Shown here: one piece after another, positions 1 through 6,012 of the stretch
How the letters are laid out: the number at the start of each line of letters is the position of its first letter
How positions within the stretch are numbered: position 1 is the stretch's first letter
Assembly: GCA_027080405.1 (NCBI GenBank)
Contig: JALWSL010000253.1
Span: forward strand, 1 to 6,949
DNA length: 6,949 nt
From: Planctomycetaceae bacterium
GTDB lineage: Bacteria; Planctomycetota; Planctomycetia; Planctomycetales; Planctomycetaceae
Direction of reading: 5' to 3'
Translations under genes and position numbers: made by a program
The notes under the pieces: generated by a model
Database searches by the model: none
What the model saw: the letters and a program-made list of their open reading frames with translations, nothing else
Told to the model about the DNA's origin: nothing

Positions 1-111
1 ACGTAAAGCGAGTTGGAGTTTCAAAAATTTATTGCAATATTTAACGGCAAACCCGGCATAATTTCATGCGATTGCCCTGGCCCCCCGTTCAGTTGCTCTT
101 TTATTCTGTTG

Positions 112-426
112 CTATTTTAACCGATTCAATTTTTGACGCAGTTCCTCGATGGCGATTCCATCACAGTAGATTTTTTTCAGGCGGGACGTTTCGCCGGATT
201 TCAATATCAGGTCACTTCTTTTCAGACCAATCGCCTTCGAGAGCAGTTTGAGAACTTCCCTGTTCGCCTTTCCTTTTTCCGCTATTTGCGTCACGCTGAC
301 TTTCAAGGCTCCCTGATGAATCCCCCCCACCTGATTCCTCTTTGCCCCCGCACTCACCCTGACCATGAAACAGCAGCCCTTTCCATCGGTTTCGATCTTC
401 CACTGTTCATCTGGAGTTTCATTCAT
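112..426 (-). CDS. DUF167 / YggU family protein
   Basis: A small soluble protein of 104 residues, the usual length for the DUF167 (YggU, UPF0235) family. The family signature is visible: the strand 'MVRVSAGAKRNQV' at about residues 21-33, 'LKVSVT' at 41-46, the hallmark 'GKAN' at 52-55 followed by a helix 'REVLKLLSKAIGL', and the basic loop 'SGETSRLKK' at 77-85. The biochemical role of the family is not established; its compact alpha/beta fold with a conserved basic patch has led to suggestions of nucleic-acid or protein binding. Start: the ATG at 426 is the only good start before the conserved core, but it has no clear Shine-Dalgarno sequence. It is transcribed away from the isochorismatase gene and shares the 427-543 intergenic region with it. 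Family membership is secure from the motifs; function is unknown. Confidence 0.9.
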   Translation of the reverse strand: MNETPDEQWKIETDGKGCCFMVRVSAGAKRNQVGGIHQGALKVSVTQIAEKGKANREVLKLLSKAIGLKRSDLILKSGETSRLKKIYCDGIAIEELRQKLNRLK

Positions 427-543
427 GGAATGTTGCTTTCAGGAAAAATTACTTATTGCTAAAGTCTATCGGGACAGACCAGACCGTCAGACGGATACAC
501 AAACCACGTAGCACAAAGTGAATCACGCATTACTGGAGAACAG
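427..543. promoter_or_regulatory. Divergent intergenic region with small dyad
   Basis: This 117-bp gap separates the divergent DUF167 and isochorismatase genes and should hold promoters for both. I could not pick a convincing -35/-10 pair for either. It contains a perfect 5-bp dyad, CCGTC-A-GACGG, at 484-494. The pentamer CAGAC occurs three times, at 475-479, 480-484 and 488-492. Such a cluster could be an operator, but the copies are short enough to occur by chance. Confidence 0.3.
535..538 (+). promoter_or_regulatory. Ribosome binding site of the isochorismatase gene
   Basis: GGAG lies 5 nt upstream of the ATG at 544. It fixes that ATG as the start, and the family's N-terminal strand follows directly. 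Confidence 0.65.
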
Positions 544-1119
544 ATGACACAATACATCCGTAGTCGAGAATTGATTCCTCCCGAACAGTCACTTGTAATT
601 GTAATCGATGTTCAGGAAAAATTGGTCGCTGCAATCGATCAAACAGAAAGGTTGATCGATTCGATCGCCAGGCTTCTGGAAGCTGCACGACTGTTCCATG
701 TTCCGATAACAGGGACGGAGCAGTATCCGCAGGGGTTGGGCAAAACCGTCTCTTCGCTGGTCGATTATCTGGATCACCCCTGCGAAAAAAAACGCTTCAG
801 CTGTGTGGAATCCTTGCAACTCCCAGCTGCGGGAGAACGGGAAGATGGCCGCTTTCGGGCCGTTCTTGTCGGGATCGAGGCACACGTTTGTGTCCAGCAG
901 ACAGCGTTCGATCTGCAGTCTCTCGGGTATGAAGTCATCATTCCGGTCGATGCGGTCCGCAGCCGTCACGAATTGGATTGCAACACGGCCCTTCGCCGTC
1001 TTGAAAATTCAGGTACAACATTAACAACGGTCGAATCCCTGCTGTTTGAATGGTGCGCCACAGCCGAGGACCCTCATTTCAAAGCGGTCAGCAAAATTGT
1101 CACAGGCAGAAAACAATAA
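544..1119 (+). CDS. Isochorismatase-family cysteine hydrolase (ISOC1/ISOC2-like)
   Basis: A 191-residue cytoplasmic hydrolase of the isochorismatase fold. The three expected catalytic residues are visible: Asp22 in 'IVIDVQEKL', Lys82 in 'CEKKRFSC', and the nucleophile Cys116 in 'VGIEAHVCVQQTA'. The stretches 'TEQYPQGLG' (58-66) and 'EAHVCVQQTAFDL', with the C-terminal 'TTVESLLFEW', resemble the ISOC1/ISOC2 and YcaC-like branch more than true isochorismatase or nicotinamidase. Members of this branch mostly have no confirmed substrate, so only hydrolysis of an amide, carbamoyl or vinyl-ether type bond can be suggested. The length is typical and no key residue is missing. The start is supported by GGAG at 535-538. 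It is probably monocistronic: it diverges from the DUF167 gene and converges on yjbQ. No siderophore or NAD-salvage genes are nearby, so the neighbourhood gives no substrate clue. Confidence 0.9.
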   Translation: MTQYIRSRELIPPEQSLVIVIDVQEKLVAAIDQTERLIDSIARLLEAARLFHVPITGTEQYPQGLGKTVSSLVDYLDHPCEKKRFSCVESLQLPAAGEREDGRFRAVLVGIEAHVCVQQTAFDLQSLGYEVIIPVDAVRSRHELDCNTALRRLENSGTTLTTVESLLFEWCATAEDPHFKAVSKIVTGRKQ

Positions 1120-1141
1120 GGCTGCATCAGCGACACCCAGA

Positions 1142-1171
1142 TTCAGTGGCCTTCAGCTTCAGTGTCCTTCA
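1142..1171. repeat. Two-copy 14-bp direct repeat, 16-bp period
   Basis: TTCAGTGGCCTTCA at 1142-1155 is followed after 2 nt by TTCAGTGTCCTTCA at 1158-1171; they differ at one base. The repeat lies between the converging ends of the isochorismatase and yjbQ genes (1120-1201). No hairpin followed by a T run is visible here for either gene. The repeat may simply be a local tandem duplication. Confidence 0.6.
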
Positions 1172-1201
1172 AAGCCCTGCTTCCGGCAGAAACCGAATGT
1201 G

Positions 1202-1624
1202 TTACAGGGTTTCGCCATGAATCGTCAGTGTGAGATGCCTTGAAGAAGCGTGATTTCTGTGTTCACACAGATATATTCCCTGCCAGGTTCCGAGAACAAG
1301 CCGGCCAGAGTGTATCGGCACGGTGACGCTTGCTCCCATCAGTGACGATTTGACATGAGCAGGCATATCGTCCGGCCCTTCACACGTATGGACATAGGGG
1401 AAGTCTTCCGGAGCAATACGATTCAGCGAAGCTTCCATATCATCCAGAACATCGGGGTCGGCATTCTCGTTTATCGTCAACGAAGCAGAAGTGTGCATAA
1501 TAAAAACATGCAGCAAGCCAATCTTGATCGTCTTCAATTCAGGTAATGAATCCGTTATCGAACGTGTGATCAGATGAAATCCCCGGGAACAGGCCGGAAG
1601 TGTTATTCTTTTTTGATACCACAT
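1202..1624 (-). CDS. yjbQ: YjbQ / UPF0047 family protein (secondary thiamine-phosphate synthase type)
   Basis: A 140-residue soluble protein matching the YjbQ/UPF0047 family over its full length. The diagnostic motifs appear in order: 'HTSASLTINENADPDV' at 44-59, 'YVHTCEGPDDMPAHVKSSL' at 77-95, and 'GRLVLGTWQGIYLCEHR' at 107-123. The conserved histidines (44, 79, 90, 122) and acidic residues in these blocks form the putative active-site or metal pocket. E. coli YjbQ has weak thiamine-phosphate synthase activity and can rescue thiE mutants when overproduced, which gives the family its name; the physiological role is still uncertain. No thi genes are in the window. The ATG at 1624 has no Shine-Dalgarno sequence, but no other start fits the family's N-terminus. 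The gene converges on the isochorismatase gene and lies 166 bp downstream of the Gfo/Idh stop on the same strand. The repeated operator-like element at 1653-1682 suggests it has its own control. Confidence 0.93.
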   Translation of the reverse strand: MWYQKRITLPACSRGFHLITRSITDSLPELKTIKIGLLHVFIMHTSASLTINENADPDVLDDMEASLNRIAPEDFPYVHTCEGPDDMPAHVKSSLMGASVTVPIHSGRLVLGTWQGIYLCEHRNHASSRHLTLTIHGETL

Positions 1625-1652
1625 GCTATTGTACGATGACCGCTTGAATCTC

Positions 1653-1682
1653 TCTGTTGTCTGATATTTCTGTTATCTGATA
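1653..1682. promoter_or_regulatory. Operator-like tandem repeat upstream of yjbQ
   Basis: TCTGTTGTCTGATA (1653-1666) is repeated after 2 nt as TCTGTTATCTGATA (1669-1682), a 14-bp unit with one mismatch and a 16-bp period. The second copy contains the near-perfect palindrome TTATC-T-GATAA at 1673-1683; the first is a degenerate form (TTGTC-T-GATAT). It lies about 29-58 nt upstream of the yjbQ ATG, where a promoter or repressor site would be expected. I found no convincing -35/-10 pair. The regulatory role is inferred. Confidence 0.4.
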
Positions 1683-1790
1683 ATCGCCTGTTTTCCGTCT
1701 TGAGGTTCGAGAGCCCGATTCGATTGAGGCTCTACGTCAATCCGGCAGTTTGATGTCGTTCACGTTATCCCGCCTGTTGTTGCCAGCCGG

Positions 1791-2858
1791 TCACGCCGCT
1801 CGGGATTGGCTGCTCTGTTCAACTCGGGGGTTGATGTGATTTTCGGATTCTGCTTCAAGAACAAGTTCCGCCACCTGAACGGCTCTTAATCCGGCTGTGC
1901 CATCGACACGGGGGGAAGTACGATTTTTGACGCAGTTGACAAAGTCGCCAAGCTCCGCGGTCAGCGCATCCCGCTGGTCTGCCTCTTTCTTTTCGATGCT
2001 GATAAAGTGCCCAAAGACCTGCTCACGTAAAACGGCAACATCTTCACCGGAGCGAATCCGTTGTTCCATCGCAGGCCCCTGAAGAAGCTCCTTTGTGGGA
2101 CGAGAGCAAGTCAGTTCGCGAGTATGCAAATCGGCGTGAACAAGTTCCGTGCTTGTCCAGACACTGAGACATCGTTTCGGTTGGGGATTCACACGGGAAG
2201 CGGTGATGTCCGCGACACACCCATCCGGAAAAACAAGACGAGCCTGAGCCATATCTTCATGAGCGCCCATCAACTGGGCTCCCAGGGCTTCGACAGAGAT
2301 TGGCATCGCTCCGGTCAACTCGAGTACCAGTTCGATATCATGAATCATCAAATCGTGAACGACTCCAATATCCATTGAGCGAAACGCGAACGGGCTGAGG
2401 CGTTCTGCCCGGATATATCTCGGAACCGAAGTCATTGTTTCACAGAGCGATTCAAAAGCGGGGTTGAATCGCTCGATATGCCCGACCTGTATAATCCTTT
2501 CGTACTGTTTTGCCAGTTCAACCAGTTGTTGCGCCTGCTCGGGACTCGCCGTCAACGGTTTTTCGATCAGTGTATCCTTCCCGCGAGAGAGACACTCAGT
2601 TGCAATTTCATGATGCAGGGTCGTTGGGGCGACGATCGAAACAGCGTCACAACGATCGAGAAGCTCCCGGTAATCGGTCACCGCTACAGTCTGATGCTGC
2701 TGAGCGACATTTTCTGCCTGCTGCTGATTGGGATCGGCCACGCCAATCAACTCCACTCCTTCCATCTCCGCCAGTATTCGGGCATGATGTCTGCCCAACG
2801 CTCCAACTCCGATGACAGCCAGGCGGACAGGTTTGTCGGTAACTCCATTTTTAACCAT
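1791..2858 (-). CDS. Gfo/Idh/MocA dehydrogenase, GnnA-like, next to lpxC
   Basis: An NAD(P)-dependent sugar dehydrogenase of about 355 residues. Numbered from the ATG at 2858, it has an N-terminal Rossmann fold with 'VIGVGALGRHHA' (15-26), an acidic 'ADP' at the end of strand 2 (41-43), and the family's 'EKP' at 99-101 with the catalytic-site Lys100. 'VGHIERFNPA' spans 125-134, and the C-terminal catalytic motif 'HDLMIHDIEL' spans 168-177, including His173. The GHxERFNP plus DLMIHD combination is typical of members found in lipid A clusters, some of which are annotated as UDP-GlcNAc 3-dehydrogenase (GnnA). GnnA oxidises the 3-OH of UDP-GlcNAc so that GnnB can aminate it. No GnnB-like aminotransferase is in this window, so the substrate is unproven. 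A longer frame begins with GTG at 2885 and overlaps the lpxC stop by 11 bp; neither start has a strong Shine-Dalgarno sequence. Either way it is tightly linked to lpxC and probably translationally coupled. Confidence 0.9.
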   Translation of the reverse strand: MVKNGVTDKPVRLAVIGVGALGRHHARILAEMEGVELIGVADPNQQQAENVAQQHQTVAVTDYRELLDRCDAVSIVAPTTLHHEIATECLSRGKDTLIEKPLTASPEQAQQLVELAKQYERIIQVGHIERFNPAFESLCETMTSVPRYIRAERLSPFAFRSMDIGVVHDLMIHDIELVLELTGAMPISVEALGAQLMGAHEDMAQARLVFPDGCVADITASRVNPQPKRCLSVWTSTELVHADLHTRELTCSRPTKELLQGPAMEQRIRSGEDVAVLREQVFGHFISIEKKEADQRDALTAELGDFVNCVKNRTSPRVDGTAGLRAVQVAELVLEAESENHINPRVEQSSQSRAA

Positions 2859-2874
2859 GTGATCAACTTTCTTT

Positions 2875-3741
2875 TCAGGCGGCACGATCCATTGAGCTTT
2901 GATTCTTCAGCCGTTTGATTTCTTTTGCCAATTGATGATTATGTCGATGCCCACTGCGGAAACAGCGGATTTCTCCCTGAACATCGCATCCGCAGAGAAG
3001 CAGGTCGCCCAGGCAATCGAGCAGTTTGTGGCGGGCACATTCATTCGGGGCACGCAAGGAATTTCCAATCGGTCCCTGCTGGCCATAAACAAGTAAATCT
3101 TCCAGCGTCACCTTCTGTCCATAACCTTTACTGCGCAGATATCTGACTTCCTCTTCGAGAATAAAAGTACGTGCTGGAGCGATTTTTGTGGCGAATATTT
3201 CCGGAGTTATTACAAACTCGGCAACCTGTGGCTCGATCGGCGAATGATTGCCGTGGTTCAAATCGTAACTGAGACGCAAGCCGGAATCGGAAGGGGCCAG
3301 GCTGATTGCAGTCTGATCCTGTTGAAGTGTCTGTGACTGCTGGATGATGTATGTCTCGCGTTTGAGCGTTTGAGTAACAATTTTCGCATCGAGCAATGCT
3401 TCGACATAGGGTAAGGCCGATCCATCGCAACCGGGAAGCTCAGGGGCATCGATCTGAACCAGACAGTTGTCAATCTGCAAACCGGCCAGTGCAGCCATCA
3501 GGTGTTCGGTCATTTCAACACTCGCCTCACCTCGAACGAGTTTGGTTCGCCGTTCTTCCGGGGAGAGGTACTCAATTGTTGCCGGTATCCGACGGGAACC
3601 GGGAAGATCCGTTCTTTGAAAAACGATGCCGTGGTTCTCAGCGGCCGGGTAAAGTCGCAATCGCACATCGGCATTGGTAAACAGCCCAAAGCCCTTCAAC
3701 TCGGCAACATTTTCAATCGTCTTCTGGAAACGGCCCGTCAT
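2875..3741 (-). CDS. lpxC: LpxC, UDP-3-O-acyl-N-acetylglucosamine deacetylase
   Basis: The zinc deacetylase that catalyses the committed step of lipid A synthesis in the cytoplasm, 288 residues long. From the chosen start, the conserved residues fall at or within one position of their E. coli numbers: Glu79-His80 in 'VEMTEHLMAALAGL' (E. coli 78-79), His238-Lys239-Asp242 and Asp246 in 'HKLLDCLGDLLLCG', and His265 in 'RSGHRHN'. The zinc ligands (His80, His238, Asp242) and the general base and acid (Glu79, His265) are therefore intact. 'LPGCDGSALPYVEAL' at 102-116 is also typical. An ATG at 3774 gives 11 extra residues but has no ribosome binding site and would extend past the usual LpxC N-terminus. 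The ATG at 3741 has AGGTGA 7 nt upstream and begins at 'MTGRFQKTI', which matches the family start. It lies downstream of ompH and upstream of the GnnA-like dehydrogenase. It is a single-domain enzyme, not the LpxC-FabZ fusion of Bacteroidetes. Confidence 0.97.
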   Translation of the reverse strand: MTGRFQKTIENVAELKGFGLFTNADVRLRLYPAAENHGIVFQRTDLPGSRRIPATIEYLSPEERRTKLVRGEASVEMTEHLMAALAGLQIDNCLVQIDAPELPGCDGSALPYVEALLDAKIVTQTLKRETYIIQQSQTLQQDQTAISLAPSDSGLRLSYDLNHGNHSPIEPQVAEFVITPEIFATKIAPARTFILEEEVRYLRSKGYGQKVTLEDLLVYGQQGPIGNSLRAPNECARHKLLDCLGDLLLCGCDVQGEIRCFRSGHRHNHQLAKEIKRLKNQSSMDRAA

Positions 3742-3952
3742 TTTCCGGTCACCTGTTATTACGAAAAAAGGCATGTCGACACGAAACGATGTATCGACAC
3801 ACCCAGGAGAGATATCAGCTACTGTGCAGGAAATTCATTTCACAATCATCGAATTTCGAATTGACGCCACGTTGTTATTATTTTGCATCTGCCATAAAAA
3901 TGATCGGGCAGAACAGGATAAAACGGCCCGGCATCAATTGCTGCCCTGAATG
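3742..3952. other. ompH-lpxC intergenic region
   Basis: About 210 bp lie between ompH and the chosen lpxC start. Just after the ompH stop, on the minus strand, an imperfect hairpin (3930-3945, arms GGCA/TGCC plus an inner C-G pair) is followed after 6 nt by TTTT; it is at best a weak or leaky terminator. A tandem heptamer TCGAATT-TCGAATT occupies 3849-3862. Closer to lpxC, TCGACAC recurs at 3776-3782 and 3794-3800. I found no convincing -35/-10 pair for lpxC, so whether it is read from the ompH promoter or its own cannot be settled here. Confidence 0.35.
3749..3754 (-). promoter_or_regulatory. Ribosome binding site that fixes the lpxC start
   Basis: Read on the minus strand this is AGGTGA, 7 nt upstream of the ATG at 3741. 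The alternative ATG at 3774 has no purine-rich element in front of it, so the shorter protein is preferred. Confidence 0.65.
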
Positions 3953-4591
3953 CTATTTCTGCGGGTTGCCTGGTCTGCCGGCTGTTTTGGTTGAAGCGGC
4001 ATACTGCTTGTTGAGGTAATCGAGAACCTGATCGGTAATATCGATCCCGCTGTTGTGCCAGACGACCTGCTTGTTCATATTTTGAATCAGCTCCTGCGCG
4101 TTGTTGGTTTCATCAACGGCATTTCTGCTGAAACGAAGAATGACATCGTAGTTGTAGTACTTGGCGTATTGTCCGACGGCTCCGACAACTTCCAGGTAGA
4201 CATCTTTGTAGATTTTTGATTCGCGTCGCAGAAACTTCTGCTGTTGTGTTTTGCGAAATGCCTCGAACTTTGTCGTGTCGCTGATCAGCTTCGTTTCCAG
4301 TTGCTGATATTCGGCTGATCCCTCGGCGAAGGTGCCTGCTTTCAATTTCGCCTGGGTCGCCTTGATCGAATCGGCCATCTGCTTGGCGGCGTCATCCGTC
4401 GCCTTGATCTCGCTACGAAGCTGCTCACGCAGATCCGTGAACTTCTTGTATTCCTTGAACAGGTGGGCCATGTCGATCAGGCCGATTGTTTTCTTTGACT
4501 GAGAGGTCGTCTGAGCCCGGGCAATCGAGGGCGTCTGAACAACAGACAGGATCAATCCCAGACATAAAGTGAACAGAGTGAATCGTTTCAC
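3953..4591 (-). CDS. ompH: OmpH/Skp-family periplasmic chaperone
   Basis: An exported protein of about 212 residues, somewhat longer than E. coli Skp (161), that would hold unfolded outer-membrane proteins soluble in the periplasm. A classical signal peptide is visible: Lys2-Arg3, a hydrophobic core 'FTLCLGLILSVV', and a signal peptidase I site after 'SIARA' (residue 26). The mature part opens with the family strand 'KTIGLIDMAHLFKEY' and continues into charged, heptad-like helices to about residue 145 ('FTDLREQL...', 'TKFEAFRKTQQQKFL'), the coiled-coil tentacles of Skp. It ends with 'ILRFSRNAV' and 'GIDITDQVLDYLNKQY', returning to the body domain. Start: the longest frame begins with TTG at 4597, only 3 nt after AAAGGAG. 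The GTG at 4591 lies 9 nt after it and puts Lys-Arg directly at the N-terminus, so I prefer the GTG. It is first in the minus-strand cluster before lpxC, with a promoter predicted at 4633-4661. Confidence 0.87.
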   Translation of the reverse strand: MKRFTLFTLCLGLILSVVQTPSIARAQTTSQSKKTIGLIDMAHLFKEYKKFTDLREQLRSEIKATDDAAKQMADSIKATQAKLKAGTFAEGSAEYQQLETKLISDTTKFEAFRKTQQQKFLRRESKIYKDVYLEVVGAVGQYAKYYNYDVILRFSRNAVDETNNAQELIQNMNKQVVWHNSGIDITDQVLDYLNKQYAASTKTAGRPGNPQK

Positions 4592-4600
4592 GTTCAAGCA

Positions 4601-4607
4601 CTCCTTT
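4601..4607 (-). promoter_or_regulatory. Ribosome binding site that decides the ompH start
   Basis: AAAGGAG on the minus strand is a near-perfect Shine-Dalgarno sequence. Its spacing is 9 nt to the GTG at 4591 but only 3 nt to the TTG at 4597, favouring GTG. Confidence 0.7.
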
Positions 4608-4632
4608 GCTAATCATCTTTTCTTGGATTCGC

Positions 4633-4661
4633 CTAATAGTGAATCCTGGTCAATGTATCAA
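4633..4661 (-). promoter_or_regulatory. Predicted sigma-70-type promoter of ompH
   Basis: On the minus strand TTGATA (4656-4661, 5 of 6 to the -35 consensus) and TATTAG (4633-4638, 4 of 6 to the -10 consensus) are separated by exactly 17 nt. Transcription would start near 4626, giving a leader of about 35 nt that contains the AAAGGAG site. This is the best promoter match I found in the window. Confidence 0.45.
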
Positions 4662-4662
4662 A

Positions 4663-4676
4663 CCGATTCCAATCGG
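4663..4676. promoter_or_regulatory. Dyad next to the ompH -35 box
   Basis: CCGATT-CC-AATCGG is a perfect 6-bp inverted repeat with a 2-bp centre. It lies 1 bp upstream of the predicted -35 hexamer, a position used by activators that contact RNA polymerase. The regulator is unknown and the site is an inference. Confidence 0.35.
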
Positions 4677-4936
4677 CTCACCTGGTTTGCTGATGGACAA
4701 AGGCAAACAGCCCGTCCGCCCGCGGCCAATTTGCCTCCAATTCGGATAACGGTTCAGCTCGCGCGACGGAAATGTCGCAGGTTCTTTGAAATGAGTCAAG
4801 ACGAGTGTTTCATTTTTTCCGGGCAGCGATCAACTTGCAAAAGAAACAGGAATGGCTGCGATTTGAGCGTCGACAGTCCACCTTTTTACGGCGTTACCGT
4901 TCGGAAAATCCTGTATTTCCAGTGCTTTCAAGCTGT
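4677..4936. other. Non-coding stretch upstream of ompH
   Basis: With the promoter and dyad above, this completes a gap of about 345 bp between the second dehydrogenase's stop and ompH. No protein of recognisable family is encoded on either strand. It holds three related short motifs: GTTTGC (4685-4690), its complement GCAAAC (4703-4708, within GGCAAAC), and TTTGCC (4730-4735), which could form alternative hairpins or be half-sites. Downstream of the dehydrogenase stop I see no strong terminator. Confidence 0.4.
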
Positions 4937-5995
4937 TTATTCAACGGGAAGCGAAACGGGGGCCTGTTCCTGACTGCTTCGGTGAACCGCCTCGGTGAAT
5001 TGCATATATTTCAAAGCGGTATCGAAATTGTTTAGCGTGACCGGTTTTTCCCCTCGAATGGCGGCGATAAAATCTTCTTCAACCTGCCATTTCCCCCGCT
5101 CATTCTCCGGAAGTTCCAGTATTTTCAAAGCGGTGTCTCCTATTCGACCGGTCATAACCTGCTCGCCCTGTTCCCATTTGGGATCGAAATGGACTTTTAT
5201 CGTCCCCTCTGAACCGTATAAATGGATTTGCTGTCCTGGACCAAACAGCGAAATTCCACTGATGTGATAAAGCCCCCGGCCTCCTCCTGCCAGTTTCGTT
5301 AAAACCTGTAACGAATCGGGAACGGTCACTTCGGCCAATTCCGACTGGCTATCGACAGGACGTTGAGGTTCGAAAATTTTTGACTGGGCATAAACCTGTT
5401 CCGTCTCTGGAACCCAGCGGGAAGCCGTCTCGTGCAGGATGCCCAAGGTCATGGTATTCAGACCGCTCAACTCCCGATCCTGTCTTGGATGTAAATACTG
5501 ACTGTAATCCCAGAAAGAATCATCCGCGCCCAGTACGACCAATTCGCGTAGTTCGCCGATAAATCCATGAGCGAGAATCGACTTCAGATACTCTCCGTGA
5601 ACCAGTCCAAACGGACTGGGAACAATCATGGCGGTCAATTCGGGATGCTTCCGGGCAGAGTCGAGCATCTGCTTTGCTTCGGCAAGATTCCGGGCCATTC
5701 GCGCTTCGCACAGAACATGTTTCCCGGCCTCGAGAGCGGCAACGGTCACCTCGCAATGCAAATTAGGCCAGGTGCCGATGACAACTGCGTCGATGCGATC
5801 ATCAGCTATCAAATCTTTCCAGTTGGAATACGTCTTGGGAATACCGAATTCCGAGGCAATTTTTTGTGTTGATTCCTCACGGCGATTGCAGACCCCCAGC
5901 AGTTCCACGCCCGCTATCTTTTGGAGACCGGGAATATGCTTGGCCCGGGTATTGTTTCCGGCACCAACAAAACCAATACGGATTGAATCTGACAC
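4937..5995 (-). CDS. Gfo/Idh/MocA-family oxidoreductase with EAR in place of EKP
   Basis: A 352-residue dehydrogenase-like protein. From the chosen start, the Rossmann motif '[17 protein letters not shown]' spans 8-24, with Asn-Asn-Thr where many members have a Gly-rich turn. 'CNRREES' follows strand 2 (36-42), so Arg38-Arg39 could favour NADP; that is inference. '[12 protein letters not shown]' spans 71-82. At the family's EKP position it has 'CEARMARN' (96-103), so the usual catalytic-site lysine is replaced (Glu97-Ala98-Arg99). The C-terminal domain carries '[14 protein letters not shown]' and ends in the usual 'EDFIAAIRG...' helices. I recall such 'EARMA' members from planctomycetes; their substrates are unknown. 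Start: the longest frame begins with TTG at 6031 without a ribosome site. The GTG at 5995 is preceded by AGAGG and GGGGAG and starts just before the first strand. It lacks a signal peptide. It is upstream of ompH on the same strand but 345 bp away, so probably a separate unit. Confidence 0.9.
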   Translation of the reverse strand: MSDSIRIGFVGAGNNTRAKHIPGLQKIAGVELLGVCNRREESTQKIASEFGIPKTYSNWKDLIADDRIDAVVIGTWPNLHCEVTVAALEAGKHVLCEARMARNLAEAKQMLDSARKHPELTAMIVPSPFGLVHGEYLKSILAHGFIGELRELVVLGADDSFWDYSQYLHPRQDRELSGLNTMTLGILHETASRWVPETEQVYAQSKIFEPQRPVDSQSELAEVTVPDSLQVLTKLAGGGRGLYHISGISLFGPGQQIHLYGSEGTIKVHFDPKWEQGEQVMTGRIGDTALKILELPENERGKWQVEEDFIAAIRGEKPVTLNNFDTALKYMQFTEAVHRSSQEQAPVSLPVE

Positions 5996-5999
5996 GTAA

Positions 6000-6012
6000 C
6001 CTCTTTCTCCCC
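6000..6012 (-). promoter_or_regulatory. Ribosome binding site that fixes the second dehydrogenase start
   Basis: On the minus strand GGGGAG (6007-6012) and AGAGG (6000-6004) precede the GTG at 5995 by 11 and 4 nt. Nothing comparable precedes the TTG at 6031, so GTG is preferred. Confidence 0.6.

Noticed and set aside
8..19. GCGAGTTGGAGT near the left edge recurs at 6783-6794, suggesting flanking direct repeats of an element
   Set aside because: About one or two shared 12-mers are expected by chance in 7 kb, and nothing between them looks mobile: no transposase or integrase, and the genes are housekeeping-like.
1710..1733. AGAGCC/GGCTCT inverted repeat as a terminator after the first dehydrogenase
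   Set aside because: The loop is 12 nt, and no T run follows on either strand.
2061..2918. Long plus-strand open frames (about 100-146 codons) opposite the first dehydrogenase
   Set aside because: They are antisense to a gene with clear, full-length family motifs and show no motif of their own; stop-poor antisense frames are common opposite real genes.
4569..4973. Open frame of 134 codons on the plus strand across the ompH start and upstream gap
   Set aside because: It overlaps the ompH signal peptide and the end of the second dehydrogenase in antisense, shows no domain, and is rich in residues typical of chance frames.
5567..5999. Plus-strand open frames of 101 and 123 codons opposite the second dehydrogenase
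   Set aside because: They are antisense shadows of the conserved Rossmann domain, without domain signatures or ribosome sites.
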